Below, piece by piece: positions 25,635 to 37,639 of a stretch of 64,000 nt of DNA; position 1 is the first letter of the stretch, and each line of letters opens with the position of its first letter. The position numbers and the translations under genes were made by a program. The notes under the pieces are model-generated. The model was not told the DNA's origin, made no database searches, and saw only the letters and a program-made list of their open reading frames with translations. Location: positions 1,945,798-2,009,797 of the forward strand of contig NC_066836.1 in NCBI RefSeq assembly GCF_001640805.2, read 5' to 3'. The stretch comes from Lates calcarifer. Lineage: Eukaryota; Chordata; Actinopteri; Centropomidae.

Positions 25635-27429
25635 TATCCTGTCCGTCGCTGTGATTACTGAATCCCTCGTCCGTCCAGGACTGATCGTCATTATCAAACC
25701 CAGAAGATTGGTCGTCAGAGCTCTAGCCCTGAAATCAGACTCCCAGCTCTGTGCAGGATCTCTGTACCGGCTGAGTGGCTCTGTCTTTACCTCTTTCATG
25801 CTTCACTGTGTGCCTGCTGGCTCCCATGATGCACAGCACTGTCACAGCGCTTTCACCTCAAAGGAGGTTGTGTGTTTCCTCAGAAGACCCACTTTACTCT
25901 GTCTCTAAACCGTGAAATCCAGGCCAAAAAAGAAACAGGTTCATTTTCACATCCCTGGTTTGGTTTTGGTGTTGGTGCCAGGTTTGTGAGACTTTTTGCT
26001 CTTGTAGTTTCTACTGAAGAGAATTCATTCAACTCGCTCTGGATGCTCCGCACTCGCCCTAATTCACTCTGCCTCCATTTGCCTGTTCGCATTAAAGACT
26101 TACCGTATCAAAGTCTACAACACCAATTAACATTTAAGTAAAGACGAACATACTCTCTCTGCCATCAGCTCCAGGTCAGCTCCTGTTCTCGGATCACGTC
26201 ACACTAAAAGCATTTTTTTTGTGTGTTTTGTCATCAAATTGCCACAGTTGTTTCATTGCTGCTCATTTTGGCTCAGTTTAAAGTTTGGATTAAATTATTT
26301 TGAAGCTACAAACTACATACTAAGTTACAGTGCCCAGTAGCAGCCTTAAAGCAACTAACCTGCAGGAATCAGGCCCAGGAAGTTCAGTTCCCAATCCCCA
26401 ATCCCCGATTCTTCCTGTATTGTAGACCGTGTGGACATATGTTTTGCAGTGTCAGTCTCGGTTTCAGAATCCCTTACATCCCTAGTGCTTGGTGTTCTGT
26501 GTTAGTCATACATCTTGCTGATGCAACAACAAAATATGTTTTTTTTTTTATTTTTTTTACACAACTTAGACCCAACTGGTGTCACATTACAGGGTATTCT
26601 GTGAAACCCTCCTGAACAATGAACACTGAACGAATCAGAACCTACAAATGAAACACAATGAGTTCTTTGAGTCATTTAACCAAACAATCAAGAACTCATT
26701 CACCTGTTTTAGTTGTATCCATGTTGAACTGTTGCAGGTGTTACATGAAGTCAGGGGATCGAGCCTACTTTTGGAATATATCCTTTAATGTAAATACCAA
26801 GTTTGATTTCGAACTGTCTGGTAGTTGTCAACATCTTTCACTTTGTACTTCAGTGTTTGTCCATATCTTTCTTTTGCCCTGAAGCATGTTTGTGGTTTAC
26901 ATAACCAGCTGCTTCCTACCCTTTGAAGAGCACCAGTTCCAAACAAGTCATGGTGCAGTGCATTCTGCTTTCTGGTTAATCTGTCACCCTACCAGACATG
27001 TGAGACATCCAGCTGATCAAAACCCTCTGATATCGCTGTATGTTTTCACTCTCTGATCTTACCGTCGCCCCTACACTTGCCCTTTTCCTGGCATCATATG
27101 TTGGCATTTCCAACAGACGAATGTGTTCTGTTATTAATATGTATCATACATGTAACCCCATACCCCCCATACAACCGACCACTGCTCCAGGGCAGCATTG
27201 CACCATCCAATATAAAGAAGAGAAATGTCAGAGATGGAAGCATGTGGCCTTTAGGCTGTATCTTTAGGGACGTGCACGTCAAAAGCAATCATGGCTCATA
27301 ACACTGGCGGCATCCTCCTCTGAGCCCTGGTGCCAGGAGTGGATGGCTCAGGGCAGGTATCTCATGGAGGTTTTAAAGTGGTCTGCAAAGTGTTAGATCC
27401 ACCTCGCTGATATAGAGTTGCACCCTCTT

Positions 27430-27840
27430 TGCTGTGAACTGGGGGTGGGAGAAAAAAATCTATTCTTAGATGCATTGTGATGCGAACGTGGATGATTCTG
27501 AATCGAATCATAAATGTAAAAAATCGATTTTCAACTGATGATGTAACACTAACGTGGGGGCCGGCAACCCCTGTGTCTTTAGCCCCTGTGCAGTGGCTTC
27601 CTGCAGCTTTGCCAAAAAATAACATGGAAATAAATAGCATTTAATTAATACTGATTTATTTTTTGCAGTGGAGACAGAGAACAGCATTTATCTTACGGTA
27701 CAGAGCGAATCAGGGCAGAGTGATTCTCTCAGCTCCAGTGTCAGGTGACTTCTGACTTACTGTTAAAACGGGCTGACAGTGGCAGCACTCCAACAGAAGA
27801 AACAGTCTGTGGTGCAACAGGATTTCATGAGTGAGCCAAC
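27430..27840 (+). repeat. Degenerate hAT-type repeat fragments
   Basis: 27448-27540 carries GATGCATTGTGATGCGAACG followed by AATCGAATC and AAATCGATTT, a pattern recognised from fish hAT-like elements. 27640-27840 continues with sequence that also looks repeat-derived. Recalled from general familiarity only. Confidence 0.35.
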
Positions 27841-29235
27841 TTTATGTCTACAGTGTTTCCGCTGTATACATTTGGTAGCAGTGGGGAAAATATTTTCATC
27901 AGAGATACAGTGCTCCATCTCAAAGATGTTTTACTAACACAACGATCCCAACATTCTACAACGAGACCAAAATCGAAGTCATGGAATCACATGGCTGAAT
28001 TACAGAGGACTGAGTATAGTGCTCAGAGTAGCTCTAAAAAAACCATCTTTAAAAATAAAATGCAGTAATCAAAGAGTCATGTAGCTCCAATCTATCTCTG
28101 GACATATATAATATATATGTGACATCCACTGCAGTAACTGAAACTACTTATAGTTCTTAAGGTGCAAAATATAAAAGTACTTCTTTAAAGCTTCACAAGG
28201 AAATTTTTCCAGTTGCTTTTATGACACTGAGAAGACACTGATACATTATCAATCTGTGATGTTCAAAGTATTCTAGTTATTTTTTTATTCTGTCAGAAGT
28301 CAGTGACTTCCTACGTACTTTTCCCAAAATGCCTTTTGATGTACCTGACATCAGGGAGATTCTCTGTGCTGTATATGTGAAGGTGAAGAGTAAAAAGGCA
28401 ACAGTAAGGGTGAGGTGATTTTCTACATTTTGTGAAAAAAACTGACAGTAGATAACTGCAGGGGCCTGAGACTTTTTCAGACTAGCACTGAAGACTAATA
28501 TAATGATGTAAAATAACACGAGTTGCTTGAAGCACTGGCTCTTTTATCTGGTAAAAAAGAACAACCATACTTGGAGGTAGATTAGAATGATTTGCAGATA
28601 AATTTGTTTTATTTTGTGAACAAAATAAAAAATAAAGACTCAGGAAAAGTTCTGTCAGTCTACAAAATACTTCAATACTGTTTCTGTTTCTGTCAGAAAA
28701 AGATTATTAACTGAATGTAAATTGGCCATTTTTTGCTCTAAACACACAGTGAAGATAAGGGAGAGGGAGCTGAACTGAAGTTGAACTTGAACTCGACTGA
28801 ATCTCTGTTGCATATGAATGAAAATGTGTGGCCTTCGTGTCAAATGATTAACATATCTGGAGCGGCCACAGAAAATACATGAGCTTCATTATAATGAAGA
28901 CAATTGGACGGCATTTTGTGGAATCATGAGGGCATCGAATACTTCAAATGTATGCATTCTAGGGTGAATTCATGGAGGTGACATGTCAACCTTATTATCA
29001 GTTTATTTCAGTATCATCTCTGCTCACGCTCGTGGAGAATACAGTGAAGTATTCTAAGAACAGTACAAATTTGGTCAGGTTTGGTCATGTTCTAATGTCT
29101 TCACTGTTGAGCTCAGTATCCGCTTGTTAAGTCCGACGTCATGACTGATGAAAATACTTTTTCCAGTCCAACTTTTCTGAGGCTCTCCAGTTTTCAATAT
29201 GTCACACTGCTGTGTCCCTTGTGGTTTGAATAGAT

Positions 29236-29345
29236 TAATACACGGGACTCCCCAACCAGCCTTTAGAACTGATCAAACCTTTTGGACGAGAGGTGAAACC
29301 TAAAACAAGTCCAGTTGCCTTCAGTTCTAGCACTTCAAGACTACC
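29236..29345 (+). repeat. Foldback-family repeat, fragment 2
   Basis: Contains GGGACTCCCCAACCAGCC, GAGAGGTGAAACC and AAGTCCAGTTGCCTTCAG, ending TAGCACTTCAAGACTA. It represents the right arm of the 440-bp element. Confidence 0.7.
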
Positions 29346-30866
29346 ATGACCTGGAGTTTGTAGTTAGTAGTGTTGCTTATTTGGTTGGATATCATGAAAG
29401 TTAATGGAATAGCTTGGTTCAAAGCAAATATTGTGTACTACCGGGGGGACTAAATGAGTGCTATGACCACCGGCTGAATGTCAAACCTCTCTGAATATAT
29501 GAAAATATTTCTGCTTACGTTGATAAATGCTGCAGTTTTGTGTGATTTGTGAGTCACTGACTGATAAACCTTGAAATTGCAGTCATTATCATCTCCAGGT
29601 AGCTCTGATTAGACTTCAGTCTGCCCGTAATGACGACAGGTGATGGTCAGAACGACCCTGAGAGGTAGAAAAAAGGAAAAAGAAAAATAATAAAGATTTT
29701 GTTGACGACATCAGTTCTTTTAGAGTCTGAAAATGAACCTTTAATGACCTCGGTATGATGGATTTCACCTGTTAACGAGTTGGGGTTAAGCAAGATGAGG
29801 TAAGACTTTTGATTGGCCAGAGCCGGAGAGGAGAGACGTCTTGAATTTCTCACGAGTCTTCATCATCACACGTCGCTCTTATAATCACTTTAATAGCCGC
29901 CGAGCTCCGGAGGGCTCAGACACTCCGCGGGGTAATTTGTCCAAAGTTGCTGCACGGCTGCTGTAACTCACAGCTAATGTTGGAGAGCTAATGTCAGCGG
30001 CTCTGAGAAAATGACTCAGATTCTCACGTATGACCTTTATCACTTTTACCTTAAGTGCTTCTCTTCTGTGAATGTGACATCTCTACCAGGACGAACAGGA
30101 GCTTAGTTCAAGACAGACACAACACAATATTTGACCAGAAGTGTCCACTGTGAACCGATACTGTGAATTTGGCCATTTCTTGGATTGTGAAAGTTGCTTT
30201 TCAGTGGATTTACTCCCAAATCCAAGATGAAGGATCTTCGTTTATTGCACCAAACCACACGATTTGTAGCTAAAATGATGGTGGAATCTCTGACTTATCT
30301 CTTCCTACAACACCGCCTCTCCTACCATCTCTAACACCCTACTACCTACCTGATCTCCTTACACTCACACAGTATTCCTAAAGCTTTGCCTGGTTCTTTA
30401 AGCTGATTGTTATAGAAATATTTTCAACTTAAAAGCCTTCGCAAAACTGTAATTAAAGTTAAGTGGCAAATTAAAACCTGAGGAGATGCTTCTAAACCGA
30501 AGAACCTTGTGTCCTTTAGTTCCCTCTAATATTGCATATTAATGTATTGATAGATTGAGTTGTATTTCAGGAGTGTTAAAACGTTTCGGAGGTTAAATTC
30601 ATTTTTTTTCCAAGGACTCAGTCGATGAAAATGTTTCATGATTTTTTTTTATTTTGTACATTTGTCCTAACGTGTGTTTTTTGTCCTTCACATGCTTTAT
30701 AATTTTACATTTTCATCTGTTTATTGTGTTTTCATTCCCAGTCCTTCCTCCTTCCAATCACAGTCGTGGACATAAATTACAGCCTTGTTATAATGTGTGC
30801 ATAATTACAAGCTTTTGTCACCACTAACATCAGTGCAAAGTGAACATGTCGCTGCGAGTGAATGAG

Positions 30867-30872
30867 TGCATG
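30867..30872 (+). promoter_or_regulatory. RBFOX-type TGCATG motif upstream of exon 8
   Basis: TGCATG about 200 bp upstream of the 66-codon cassette. A second one lies at 31047-31052, 17 bp from the acceptor. Upstream RBFOX sites are generally associated with exon skipping. The motif is short, so chance occurrence is quite possible. Confidence 0.35.
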
Positions 30873-31068
30873 ACTTGCTCTGTCTGATAGCGAACGTTGC
30901 ATTTTGATCTTCCCTTCTCTTCCTTTTCCTTTAATTTTTTCTCTTTTCTTTTTGTGTATGTAATGAACATAACTGTGTCTGTTCTTTCTTTTTCATTTGT
31001 AACTTGAATGAAACAAAAAAAGGGGGACAAGCAGGTTCATTCTATGTGCATGTGCTTTCCCCCTATAG

Positions 31069-31266
31069 ACTCTGGCTGCCCTAACGAGAAATTCGATAAA
31101 TCTGCTTCCAAACCATCTCGCACAAGCTTTGCATGTCCACTCTGGTCCTGAGGAAATTAACAAGCGAATAGAGAGCGCCATCGACTTACGGAGTGGCGAT
31201 AAGTTGAGAAGAGAGCATATCAAGCCTTTCTCACTGATGTTTAAAGACTCCAGCCTGGAAGAGAAG
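31069..31266 (+). CDS. adcy8: adcy8 exon 8: 66-codon C1b cassette
   Basis: Exon of exactly 198 bp, phase 0 at both ends (residues 318-383), beginning [19 protein letters not shown] and ending [12 protein letters not shown]. In mammals a splice form of AC8 (8C) lacks 66 residues of C1b, and this exon matches that segment in size and position, so it can be skipped in frame. Its donor, AAG|GTAGCT, is weak at +4 to +6. Two TGCATG motifs (30867 and 31047), the recognition sequence of RBFOX splicing factors, lie upstream. It is isolated by a 9.3-kb upstream and a 4.1-kb downstream intron. The last codons ([17 protein letters not shown]) lead to the second membrane block. Confidence 0.95.
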
Positions 31267-33024
31267 GTAGCTGGGGTTTTAGACAGATAACTGTTTTTTT
31301 TCTTTCTCTCTCCCTCCTCATATCTATTCCTAGATGGAGATTTTCAGAAGCAAAACAATGACCAACATTTTTTTTTTCCTATCATGAGTAAGCTAAAGGC
31401 ATTGGAGACACAAGAAAAACATGGTGTTTTTTAATTTTATTTTGCATTTACATGAGTCACTGCAACAAACAAACCTTAATGGTGTAACTGAGGATGAAGT
31501 TAATGCAATGTAATATACATATACTGCTCCAGGGTTTTCTTTTAGCTCCGTCCTCCTTCCTTCATCTGATGTTTTCAGCGTATGGAGTCTGAAGTGTGCC
31601 ACCAGAATAATTATAGTTAGATAGAGTTAATTAAACCATAATTTACATTGAAATTAAGAATTGTTTTTTAAAAGCTTTGACATTTTATGTTTTCTATTTA
31701 CTGTCTGCCTATTATTTTCCATTTTGCAGGTCATTTCTCTTGCTTTAACATTAGTTTTCTCATTTAGTAACTGTAATTTTAAAAACAGTCTACTTCATGT
31801 TCTTCAAAGTTCTTTTTATGTTTTTTATGTCATTTTATGATTTTGCAACTTCATTTAAAATTCTTTAAAATTAAGACAAACACATTAATCTGCAGCATTC
31901 AGATCTTAATCACTTTATAGTAGATCCACTTTTGTTTCGCTGTGTTTCACGTTTTTCATCTGCAAATCTCATGGAGTCGGTCCAATTATCCATGACATGC
32001 AGTTGAAATGTCTGAAAACGGGACCTTTGTAATATAAGAAAGGTCTTTATTTTAATTGTACTTATGCAATAAAACTTGTTTGTTAGCTCACAGAGAGACC
32101 AACAGCAATAAAAATGTAGAAATACAAAAATACACAAATACAAGTACAAGATAGTGCAGTGTAGACAGGTATTTCACAGTAAAAACAGTTGTAACAGTGC
32201 AGCGTAAAAGGTATACTGCATATAAATAAGCATTATATATAAATAAACATTATTCCAGTGGCACTCGTCAGACTCTGTACTAATGTGCATGAATAAACAC
32301 AGTGACCCAAATCTCTCTCAACATTAACACCTTTCATTTTATTTTTAGTTTCTGCCAATATTTTTCTCAGACATTAAATCAACTTGACTCATGTGCTATT
32401 CTGAAATAAAAAGAAAATAGAGGAAGAAAAATTAGCTTTTACTTTTTGCTTCAGCGAGCGTAGAACAGCCAGCTGGGTGAAACATTGATGTTTGGCAATG
32501 CTGATTTGTTTTGCCAAGATTTCAGAACCGACCCCCCCTTCAGTTTACTCATGACCAAACGTCCATGCCATGGACCTCTTGCCCTTTTACAGTCTTGTGG
32601 AAAAAGTTGACTCGTTCGACTTTTTTTTTCCTTTTTCTTTTTACAGGAGTGCATTACATCCACTCAAAAAAAGTATTTCTGAGATGTTTTCTCAAAGTGA
32701 TATCCTGTAATTATGACTTCACATCTCATGAATTATGAGACCTTTACCTCAATAGAGTTAATTACTGCTGGACTGGGCTCCCACAATCAGGGAAAAACAA
32801 GCACTAAAGGAGGTAGGTAAGACATAGAATACAAAAGAAAAGCTGAGACTAGGACCTTAACTACAAATTAGCTGCGATTTTCTAACTCTAAATATGCTGT
32901 TTAGCCAAATTAATATGTATTAGGGCCATCACTTTTTCCAAAAATCAAGATCGAACAAATTCAAAATATTTCGCATTTCGTTCAAATTAATTTCAAAGTG
33001 CCCAAAACACCACAACACATCATT

Positions 33025-33170
33025 AATTTTGTTACTTTAACTTCCTGCTCTGCTCGTTTGTGCTACTTAAGCTAGCAGATGAGACCAAAGATTTATCGTC
33101 GTTGGAGAGTAACAAGAGTAACAACCTTATCTTTATTTGTGACTTTGCGATCCATGGTGTGGAACCCGTC
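33025..33170 (+). repeat. Diverged dispersed repeat, pair with 2885-3045
   Basis: Second member of the pair described in intron 1, same orientation. The repeat may extend to the X-box-like site at 33294. Confidence 0.5.
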
Positions 33171-33293
33171 ATACTTCCACACGATGCTTCTTATATTTTG
33201 GCGTCGGCTCTGCTCACTATTGTTGTCGTCATAAACACTGTACATGGTTTTTACAGCCATTGTGTTCACTGTCAACAGCTGGACAGACATGTT

Positions 33294-33307
33294 GTTTCCA
33301 TAGCAAC
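33294..33307. promoter_or_regulatory. RFX X-box-like site in intron 8
   Basis: GTTTCCATAGCAAC fits the X-box consensus GTYNCCATRRNAAC at every fixed position. It may belong to the dispersed repeat that begins near 33025. Confidence 0.4.
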
Positions 33308-34099
33308 AAATTTCAATGAAACAGTCGATAACAGTGTTAGAATATGGAGATGTAAAGTCATTATCATGAGATATGGAAGTCATTATTACAACAGAATATC
33401 TCTGAATGTTCTTTTGGTGAATGTAATGAACTTCTGTAGCTTTTTGTCCCAATTCCTCCCCTTTTTTTCTTTTTTTTTTTTCTTTTTTTTGTTCCTTGGA
33501 TAAAAGCCCATCTTTGACCTTTGAGTTGACCTCCATATTGGCCTGTTTCCTCCTCCACATTTGTGTTTCCCTTTGAATCCTACTGCCATCTTCAAAACTT
33601 TTCCAACAACCTTTTTATTTTGTTTTTTCTTAATCTTCAGTAAATGTGCAGTGATTTGCTGTTGGCCTCGGTTTTTTCCTTCCTTTTTTTGTTTTTTCTT
33701 TATTTTTTTGCCAAAGTTGTGACGAAACGTGAAGCATCCTCTTGCTAATTTCCCAGCACCCTTTGAGACAGAGACAGAGCGAGGATGGGGCAGCGGGGGT
33801 CACAGGGGGGTGAAGAGATTGAGAGGCTGAGACGAGTCTGGGCTGTCGGTCCAGACCGGTGAATCATCAGTCTAGAGTCTTACATCAGCACCAGGCTTTT
33901 TCAGGAAATGCTAATGCCCAAGTTCTCAAGCACCAGACACTTCCCCCTCCTTTTATGTTCAATTAAACAGCCACGAAATCATGAAAATAAATAAACAAAA
34001 ACTCACTTTTCTGAAGTGGTGGAGGAAATATTCAAGTTTGATTTACTTTATAAAAGGAAAATGGTAAACTATGAGTAAAACTTACTAAAGTGTGTTTTT

Positions 34100-34350
34100 T
34101 TTAAAGGAATAGTTCAACATTTTGTGAGGTGAGAAGATCATTGTCGGTCATATGATTGTTGACCAGGAGCTGAGAGGAAATGAGCTTAGTGCAGGAAGAA
34201 GACTGTGAGCAGGAGGAAACAGCTTCTTATATGATGTAAGCTTTGTAGTTACAGTATATAAACAAAGTAAACAAATACTTTTCTGTGTAGCTGTCAACAA
34301 ATGAGATGTTATCTGTTAATTTTTTAGCTTAAATCTTCTCATTTAACTCT
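34100..34350 (+). repeat. Dispersed repeat (AAAGGAATAGTTCAACATTT type)
   Basis: Begins TTTAAAGGAATAGTTCAACA, then GAGGTGAGAAGATCATTGTC, then AGGAGGAAACAGCTTC. This series is very common in percomorph genomes. No family name is claimed. Confidence 0.65.
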
Positions 34351-34630
34351 TGGAAAGAAAGAAAATTAGCACATTTCCCAAACTATGGAGCAATTTGTTG
34401 AATATCTGACACATAATCCTCCTTAGAGATGAATTCTGGTTCATTTACTGGTCAGCACGCTTCCTGACAAATAAATGAGCACCTTAAAGTAAAATTTGAA
34501 TAGAATAGATCTTTATTTTGATTGATTGTAAAACAATAAAAACCGATTTAGCAGCTCTAATAATAGCCAAAACTTTTAAATATAAAATAGACACAAAAAA
34601 AAAATAGAGTGACTGACGGGTTCTTCCAGG

Positions 34631-34658
34631 TTTTTTTTTTTTTTTTTTTGGGGGGGGG
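34631..34658. repeat. T19G9 homopolymer junction
   Basis: Nineteen T followed directly by nine G. Prone to length errors in sequencing and replication. Confidence 0.85.
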
Positions 34659-35314
34659 TAAAAAAACAACTAAGTAGCTCTAGAGCTCTTCTGGAGTAAA
34701 CAAATATAAATTAGTATTAAAAGAAAGTTGACAACAAAAATTGAAAGTAGATGTATTGAAGATTGTGTTTGTGTATTATTTCAGTTTAAGGAAAACAGTA
34801 AATTCTCTAAAACTCAGAGTTTATAAAAAAGTGTGAATTTAAAATCTGAATCTGCAATAGTAACAATAGGAAGTTTTCCGAAAGTATCAGAACCTAAAAA
34901 CTTGATTTAAATAGAGGTAATTGAAGTAAAGTTGCATAAATGTTTGGACATTTTACTGCAGTTGAGCTGTTAGCCTTAGTGTGGCGAGGCCCAATATAAT
35001 GTTTGAAAGAAAATAAAGTTCTGTTTCAGTTCACTTCAGGCTTCAGTTAGCCCCTCAGAAGCCCTCTCCCACCTCAGTTTTGAGAAGCGCTCTCAGTTTG
35101 TGTCCCTGACTCGGCTAACGGTTAACAGCTAGCTTTGTGCTTGTGAGCTTTGCACCTTCCCCAGGACCCCACAGCTAACCCACCGGCTCCTGTCTCTCTC
35201 TAACGCTTGTGTTTGACCCGTCGCATGCATCTGTGGCAGTGTATCGGTGTGTTTGAGGTGCAGTTCAGTGCGTTCAGTCCTCTCTGTTTGTCTGAAAACT
35301 TGTTTCTCCATCTG

Positions 35315-35370
35315 CCCCTCACCTCCTCTTCCTCCTCCTTCTTCTTCTTCTTCTCCCTTTTCACGGTGCA
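35315..35370 (+). promoter_or_regulatory. Extended polypyrimidine tract before exon 9
   Basis: About 55 nearly pure C/T bases with repeated CTC and TTC units, ending CACGGTGCAG at the acceptor. Much longer than a normal tract. It should bind U2AF or PTB strongly and, as mirror-repeat pyrimidine DNA, could form a triplex. Confidence 0.6.
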
Positions 35371-35371
35371 G

Positions 35372-35472
35372 TACTCCCAGATGAGAGACGAGGTGTTCAA
35401 GTCCAACCTGGTGTGCGCCTTCATCGTGCTCATCTTCATCACAACCATCCAAAGCCTGCTTCCCTCTGCCAG
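35372..35472 (+). CDS. adcy8: adcy8 exon 9: TM7
   Basis: Exon of 101 bp, phase 0 start, ending two bases into Arg417. It encodes [20 protein letters not shown] and the following hydrophobic run to LLPSA, which is transmembrane helix 7 with its cytoplasmic lead-in. It is preceded by an unusually long pyrimidine tract (about 35315-35370) and followed by donor CAG|GTAATA. Confidence 0.94.
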
Positions 35473-36304
35473 GTAATAAAAGGACGGTCTGTCAATGTGG
35501 TGGAGATATGGGATAGGACTATGGGGGGGTGTATCAAAAAGACCTAACTAGCCTCTCTAACAGAGTGACTAAACCAAAACAAGTATAGGGTGTGGCACCA
35601 CCTGCTAACCTGGTGTGTCGAGACAAGAAAACTACATGTGTGAAAGTCTTAAGTGCTGGAGTTGAAGGCAACTGGACTTCCTTTAGGTTTCTTGAAGACA
35701 TTTCACCTCTCCTCTGAAATGGTTCCTCAGTTCTAGAGGCTGGTTGGGGAGTCCCAGGTATTTAACCTCTTGGAGGTGGTGCTGGCAGTCATTGACCCCA
35801 CCCTGCCATCACACGAATCATTAAGATCATGACCATCTTTGGTGGAATGACCATCTTTGGTGAGGGCTATCAGTCGCAGTCCTGAGATCCTTACTAGTAG
35901 ACATTCTGACAGAATGACAAGCTGTTTGAATGTTATTGTTGCAGATACCAAGTCAATCTTTTAGAAGGACTTACTTAAAATATCGGAGATCATAATTATA
36001 AGATCCATATTTTATTAAGAGAAAACTGCTTCTTGATTAAAGAGTATTCATCTAGAAATTCAGGGATCTTTTTCTTGTTAAATGAGGCACAGATCTCATG
36101 ATTATTAGATAAAATTAGTCTTTTGTGATTTAAAGCTTCTGTAAAATTCTGCTTGGGACAGATGGCGACATTAAAGTTAAATCAAAATCTTTTCTGTGTT
36201 GCTTTGATTTGTTTGTCCTTAAATGTTGCATGCAAAGCCTCAGCCCACAGCTGATTAGTATAATTACTACTATTACTATTGTGTTGTTTATGATGTGTCT
36301 GCAG
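35473..36304 (+). other. adcy8 intron 9
   Basis: Non-coding, 0.8 kb. Its first third carries a member of the foldback-repeat family (35646-35830). Nothing else stands out. Confidence 0.85.
35646..35830 (-). repeat. Foldback-family repeat, fragment 3
   Basis: Begins TCTTAAGTGCTGGAGTTGAA and carries the left arm followed by TTCTAGAGGCTGGTTGGGGA and GTCCCAGGTATTT, the reverse complement of fragment 2. Confidence 0.7.
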
Positions 36305-36506
36305 GATGGTAACCATGGTGATCCAGTTCTCCGTCCTCATCGTCCTCCATTCCTGCCTGGTCCTCGTTACAACGGCGGAGGACTACAAGTGTCTGCCTCT
36401 GGTCCTGAGAAAAGCCTGCTGCTGGATCAACGAGACGTATGCCGCGAGAAACGTCATCATCTTCGTCTCGATCCTCATCAACTTCCTGGCGGCCATGATC
36501 AATATA
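36305..36506 (+). CDS. adcy8: adcy8 exon 10: TM8 and TM9
   Basis: Exon of 202 bp, completing Arg417 and ending in phase 0. Residues 418-441 ([19 protein letters not shown]) are TM8. Then comes the extracellular or short loop [21 protein letters not shown], and residues 463-484 ([19 protein letters not shown]) are TM9. The NET in the loop is an N-glycosylation sequon, although its use is not established here. The donor is ATA|GTGAGT. Confidence 0.95.
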
Positions 36507-37639
36507 GTGAGTTTTGTTACATTACTGCATCCTATTCTTCTCATATTTCTCTTAACCTTAGTGTCTAAACCAGACTTTACGCCAGACTTTTTTTGATGAC
36601 TGTTTTTGATCAATAATGCACTGATTCCAAAGATGTTTTTCCCTGTTTTGTTCCAGAATACCAGAGTTATCCTTTCAGCTGTCAACATATTTTATACGTC
36701 ACACAACAGACTATTTCTTTGGCAGATTTTCAGCCGGCAACTTTGGCCAGTTATATTTTCATCTGCTGGACAGCAACACTCAACAAACCTATTTTTGATG
36801 TAATATAAAACTTGTGCTGAGATAGAAAAGGGTAGAAAGAGTTTGACCAGGATTTCTTGACTGTGTTAAAGAACATTAGTCTATATTTTTCTCGTTGTCA
36901 GTAATTCCCTACAATGGCTGCTCACTGTAGCATTTTTAGGGACTATTTTCAATGGCGGATTAATCCACATTTACCCTTACACTTCTTCATTGGTTTTTGT
37001 CCTTTTCTGGAATTTATTGACCGTAAGAACAATATAGAATATCACCAGATCCTTTAGGATTAGTGTCTTTTACTTAATGTTGACCAATGTCATGTTGTAA
37101 TGCAGAACATTCAGATTTAATCCTTTGCATAGTATAAAAATTGAATGTACATCTGTGACACATGAGAATTAACTTAAAACCAGACCATGAAAAGTTGTTT
37201 ACTGGATGTGAAGGTGGTGTGTTGTAAAGCATTTTTACATTAAATTTTCCATCATGGTTGAATTTCAAAACAATGAAAGATTACATGATTAGTTAGTCAG
37301 GGTTGAACAGTAATCTATGTCATTACTTTGAGATTCATTAATTCGAAAGCCTTTTTATTTTTTTATTTTTTTTCGTCTGAAAGCGTGACCTCATCAACCC
37401 CAATTTACCTGAAACACCGGCATCTGAAAGACATCGGCTCAAAAGTCATTACTGGACTAAAGCTCATGAAACTAGCTGATAATTAGCTGTTGGTGTGGAG
37501 CATATAAAGGATTTGTTAAATTATCCATATACATTTTGAGTTACTTATGTTAACAGCTTTACCCAGCCAGAAGCATCTGACTGGATTTGACTCCAGAGAT
37601 CATTATAGAGATCACGGTTAAATTCAATTCAAGTCATTT

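Larger units (their letters stand above)
21731..31068 (+). other. adcy8 intron 7
   Basis: Non-coding, 9.3 kb, the largest complete intron. It contains one copy of the near-identical long repeat (22422-22797), two copies of the foldback-family repeat (23884-24020, 29236-29345), a GT microsatellite (24772-24791), a perfect CRE at 25627, hAT-like repeat fragments (27430-27840) and a GC-rich possible conserved element (29860-30010). Short ORFs are not convincing genes. Confidence 0.85.
31267..35371 (+). other. adcy8 intron 8
   Basis: Non-coding, 4.1 kb. It contains a diverged repeat (33025-33170) paired with one in intron 1, an RFX X-box-like site (33294-33307), a long T-rich run (33460-33490), a recognisable dispersed repeat (34100-34350), a T19G9 tract (34631-34658) and the long pyrimidine tract before exon 9. 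No gene seen. Confidence 0.85.

Noticed and set aside
33060..33560. Open frames of 147 aa (plus) and 155 aa (minus) overlapping each other in intron 8
   Set aside because: The two frames cover the same low-complexity and repeat-derived sequence. The lysine-rich runs of the minus frame come from the T-rich tract, and neither shows a recognisable domain or splice context.
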